A stretch of 56,039 bases of DNA. Source: CAVZXS01 sp963779325 (GTDB lineage: Bacteria; Bacteroidota; Bacteroidia; Chitinophagales; Chitinophagaceae). Under the pieces are notes generated by a model. It ran no database searches. It had not been told where the DNA came from and saw only the letters and a list, made by a program, of their open reading frames with translations. The translations under genes and the position numbers were made by a program. The stretch lies in contig CAVZXS010000001.1 of the NCBI GenBank assembly GCA_963779325.1, positions 1 to 56,039 of the forward strand, written 5' to 3'. Shown piece after piece: positions 54,414-56,039 of the stretch (positions are counted from its first letter, which is position 1; each line of letters starts with the position of its first letter).

Positions 54414-54475
54414 TTAAAGAACAAAATTAATTATCCTTATCCTTGCAAACTATATGTACTTAGACGGAGGCTTAC

Positions 54476-55516
54476 GTTTGTTTGGAGGTTTTATAAGTAG
54501 CCACACCCATAGCCTTATCAAAACTCTTAATGGCAAACTCAACCACGGTGTTATTTTTCTCTTTGCAAAGCACAATGCCAATGCTGCTGTTTTCTTGCTG
54601 TAGTTTAACTTTTTCATCCAGCACATTCAAGTAAAAATTAAGCTGTCCGGCATCGGCAGGTTTAAATTTGGATTTTTTTAATTCAAACGCTACGAGTGCT
54701 TGCAAATGGCGGTTAAAAAATAATAGGTCAATAAAAAATTCATCGCCATCCACTTCAGGTCTGTATTGGTTGCCAATAAAGCAAAAGCCTTTGCCCATTT
54801 GCAAAATAAAGTTGCGGATATTCAGTACCACCTGTTGTTCAATATGTCGTTCATCATCCAGTTCATCACCGGCAATAAAATCCAGCAGGTATTCATCTTT
54901 AAACACTTTCAACGCCGAGGGCTTTAAGGCTTCGGCCAAAGTGTTATCAAAATTATTGGGCAATTTCCCTTCTGTGCCAAACAGGTTGTTTTCAATATGA
55001 TGTTCCAGCACAGTTAACGACCAGAAATTGACTGCCGCACGACTGTATATAGAAAATCCGGGCTTCCCAGCCCTTTATTTTGGTGATAATGGTAAAATGA
55101 TGGGAGAAGCTGATGCCGGAAAAAGCGGTATAAAACTCCTTGTTTTCAATTAGGTTCGACAGTGCCGAACTAATTGAAAATTCTTCATCAGTTCCAGCCA
55201 GCCCTAATTGGTTCGACGGTGTCGAACCAATTACCAAATGGGGTGCATAAGCCTCGGCAAACACTCTTATTTTTTTTAGGTTACCCGGCGAGAAGCCCTT
55301 TAGCCCGGGCAGTTCCTTTTGCAGGTCTGCCGAAATTTGTTCGAGGACTTTGGCACCCCATTTCTGGGCCTTTATCTTTTCCGAAATCATCAACCCGGTT
55401 TTAAAGTACAGCATCAGTTGCTCCCGGTTAGCAAGCCGGGCGGCAGCATAACGGCTTTGTACAATTTGCTGTTTAATCACCAAAATAAAATCCCTGTAAT
55501 TCTTATCTGTTTTCAA
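54476..55516 (-). pseudogene. YhcG-like DUF1016 nuclease, frameshifted and cut by IS66
   Basis: Residues 1-155 from the ATG at 55516 form DUF1016_N (FILVIKQQIVQSRYAAARLA, KELPGLKGFSPGNLKKIRVF, FSGISFSHHFTIITKIK). The frame breaks near 55040: after EARIFYIQS the other frame reads RAAVNFWSLTVLEHHIENNL, the expected continuation. The C-terminal PD-(D/E)XK domain follows (DGDEFFIDLLFFNRHLQALV, FELKKSKFKPADAGQLNFYL, with D and E-x-K residues). IS66 then cuts the last 20 codons. YhcG-type proteins are nucleases often associated with restriction or other defence loci. The gene is doubly damaged. Confidence 0.85.
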
Positions 55517-55748
55517 GTCTAAATTTTTTGTCCCTCAATTATGTAAAGGACAATCAATTTTTATGCAAATAAAATATGAAGTTGTATACCGAGTTAAATT
55601 CGAATAAGGCAGGTTAATTTGAAGAAGGAATTTCTTTTGAAACGGATATATTTTGTAATTTCACAAGGAAAATAAGTTCTTTCACTTGCTAAGATTGAAA
55701 ATCACAAAAAGGTTAGTAAACAGGTTTTGTTTGCAAATAGTTTGCAAA

Positions 55749-55775
55749 TAAAAAAAGCCCCCAAATGGGAGCTCT
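55749..55775 (-). terminator. Rho-independent terminator after tRNA-Leu
   Basis: On the minus strand AGCTCCC and GGGGGCT form a stem with a short loop, followed by seven T. It lies about 23 bp downstream of the tRNA 3' end. Between 55517 and 55748 I see no gene, only AT-rich DNA with a short direct repeat TTTGCAAATA at about 55729-55750. Confidence 0.75.
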
Positions 55776-55797
55776 AATTACTGATTGATAATCAGTG

Positions 55798-55881
55798 TGC
55801 CCGGGACTGGAATCGAACCAGCACATCCTTGCGAACGGCAGATTTTGAGTCTGCTGCGTCTACCAATTCCGCCACCCGGGC
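55798..55881 (-). tRNA. tRNA-Leu (anticodon CAA)
   Basis: 84 nt on the minus strand. The acceptor arms GCCCGGG (55875-55881) and CCCGGGC (55799-55805) pair perfectly, with A as the discriminator and no encoded CCA. The D-loop (GGAATTGGTAGACGC), anticodon arm GCAGA-CTCAAAA-TCTGC with anticodon CAA, long class-II variable arm and T-arm (CTGG-TTCGATT-CCAG) are all present. The long variable arm and CAA anticodon define a leucine tRNA. Confidence 0.95.
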
Positions 55882-56039
55882 AATAAGATATTTAATAAGA
55901 ACTTTTTTCCGGCACATCCTTACGAACGCCCCGATATTGATCGGGGTGCGTCTACCAATTCCGCCACCCGGGCAATAAGATATTTAATAAGAACTTTTTT
56001 CCGGCACATCCTTACGAACGCCCCGATATTGATCGGGGT
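55882..56039 (-). repeat. Tandem 92-bp repeat of truncated tRNA-Leu
   Basis: The unit 55882-55973 is repeated from 55974 and cut at the window edge (66 bp seen, no mismatch noticed). Positions 55912-55973 match the 5' two-thirds of the adjacent tRNA-Leu (acceptor 5' strand, D-arm, variable arm) with two substitutions, but the anticodon arm is replaced by an 18-base hairpin (CCCCGATATTGATCGGGG on the plus strand) and the T-arm and 3' acceptor are absent. The other 30 bp are AT-rich. These are not functional tRNAs as read here. Confidence 0.85.

Larger units (their letters stand above)
52126..54475 (-). mobile_element. IS66-family insertion sequence, 2350 bp
   Basis: Terminal inverted repeats begin GTAAGCCTTCGGCTAAGTAC at 52126 and, as the complement, GTAAGCCTCCGTCTAAGTAC at 54475 (18 of 20 match). 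They are flanked by the perfect 8-bp duplication GTTTGTTT (52118-52125 and 54476-54483), the IS66 hallmark. Three genes, tnpA-tnpB-tnpC, lie on the minus strand and are intact. The element is inserted in the 3' part of a DUF1016/YhcG-like gene. Confidence 0.96.

Noticed and set aside
55882..56039. Additional tRNA genes in the tandem repeats
   Set aside because: The repeats lack the T-arm and the 3' acceptor strand and have a replaced anticodon arm, so they cannot fold into a tRNA; they are called a repeat.
55882..56039. CRISPR array
   Set aside because: The repeat is head-to-tail with no unique spacers, its unit is 92 bp, and no cas1, cas2 or effector gene is nearby. The Cas4-like domain of DUF2779 alone is not evidence of CRISPR.

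Overview
The window looks like accessory chromosomal DNA from a member of the Bacteroidota, most likely Chitinophagaceae-like. The evidence is an AT-rich composition, a Bacteroidota-type -7 promoter element (TAnnTTTG), a CTnDOT-type tra operon, a type IX secretion (T9SS) C-terminal sorting domain, DUF6443/DUF5977 Rhs-associated proteins, and a SSB/DUF932/JAB accessory set typical of Bacteroidota conjugative elements. The genus-level guess is inference; no marker gene is present.

Layout. (1) 1-16 kb, minus strand: a conjugation operon reading traE-traF-traG-lipoprotein-three traI-like genes-traJ-traK-traL-like-traM-traN, then four element-associated proteins ending in an excisionase-like HTH gene. 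traG (VirB4 ATPase) is cut by an IS630-family element with a clean TA duplication, and joining across it restores the frame exactly. No relaxase, coupling protein or integrase is visible. (2) 16-18.6 kb: an IS3 element next to a lipoprotein gene, then Crp/Fnr and XRE regulators. (3) 19-34.6 kb, plus strand: a cell-surface and effector block with an outer-membrane-like coiled-coil protein (two frameshifts), a DUF5977 protein (one frameshift), a large Rhs protein with a distinct C-terminal tail, a lipoprotein that may be its immunity partner (one frameshift in a T tract), a beta-barrel protein, a T9SS-sorted repeat protein and a small broken gene. (4) 35-38.4 kb: ssb (frameshifted), DUF932, a NUMOD1-repeat protein and a truncated JAB-domain gene. 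(5) 38.6-45.8 kb: DUF2975 plus XRE regulator, an ABC ATPase, an ABC permease/M1 peptidase fusion, and three exported proteins. (6) 45.8-55.5 kb: a nuclease-rich stretch riddled with insertion sequences: IS3, an HNH protein, a WYL regulator split by an IS4 element, a 609-residue DUF2779 protein combining Cas4-like nuclease and DEDDy exonuclease signatures, and a YhcG-like (DUF1016) nuclease broken by both a frameshift and an IS66 element. (7) Right end: tRNA-Leu(CAA) followed by tandem 92-bp repeats that contain the 5' two-thirds of the same tRNA with a changed anticodon arm; the array runs off the window.

How the genes fit together. The tra genes encode most of a type IV secretion channel. 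The Rhs block looks like a contact-dependent or secreted toxin with a neighbouring immunity candidate. The WYL-DUF2779 pair, spaced 6 bp apart once the IS is removed, has the layout of a regulated defence module and is the most interesting candidate system. Many genes are broken by single-base indels, mostly in 19-35.5 kb; the window alone cannot tell decay from sequencing error, whereas the three IS disruptions with exact target duplications are genuine insertions.
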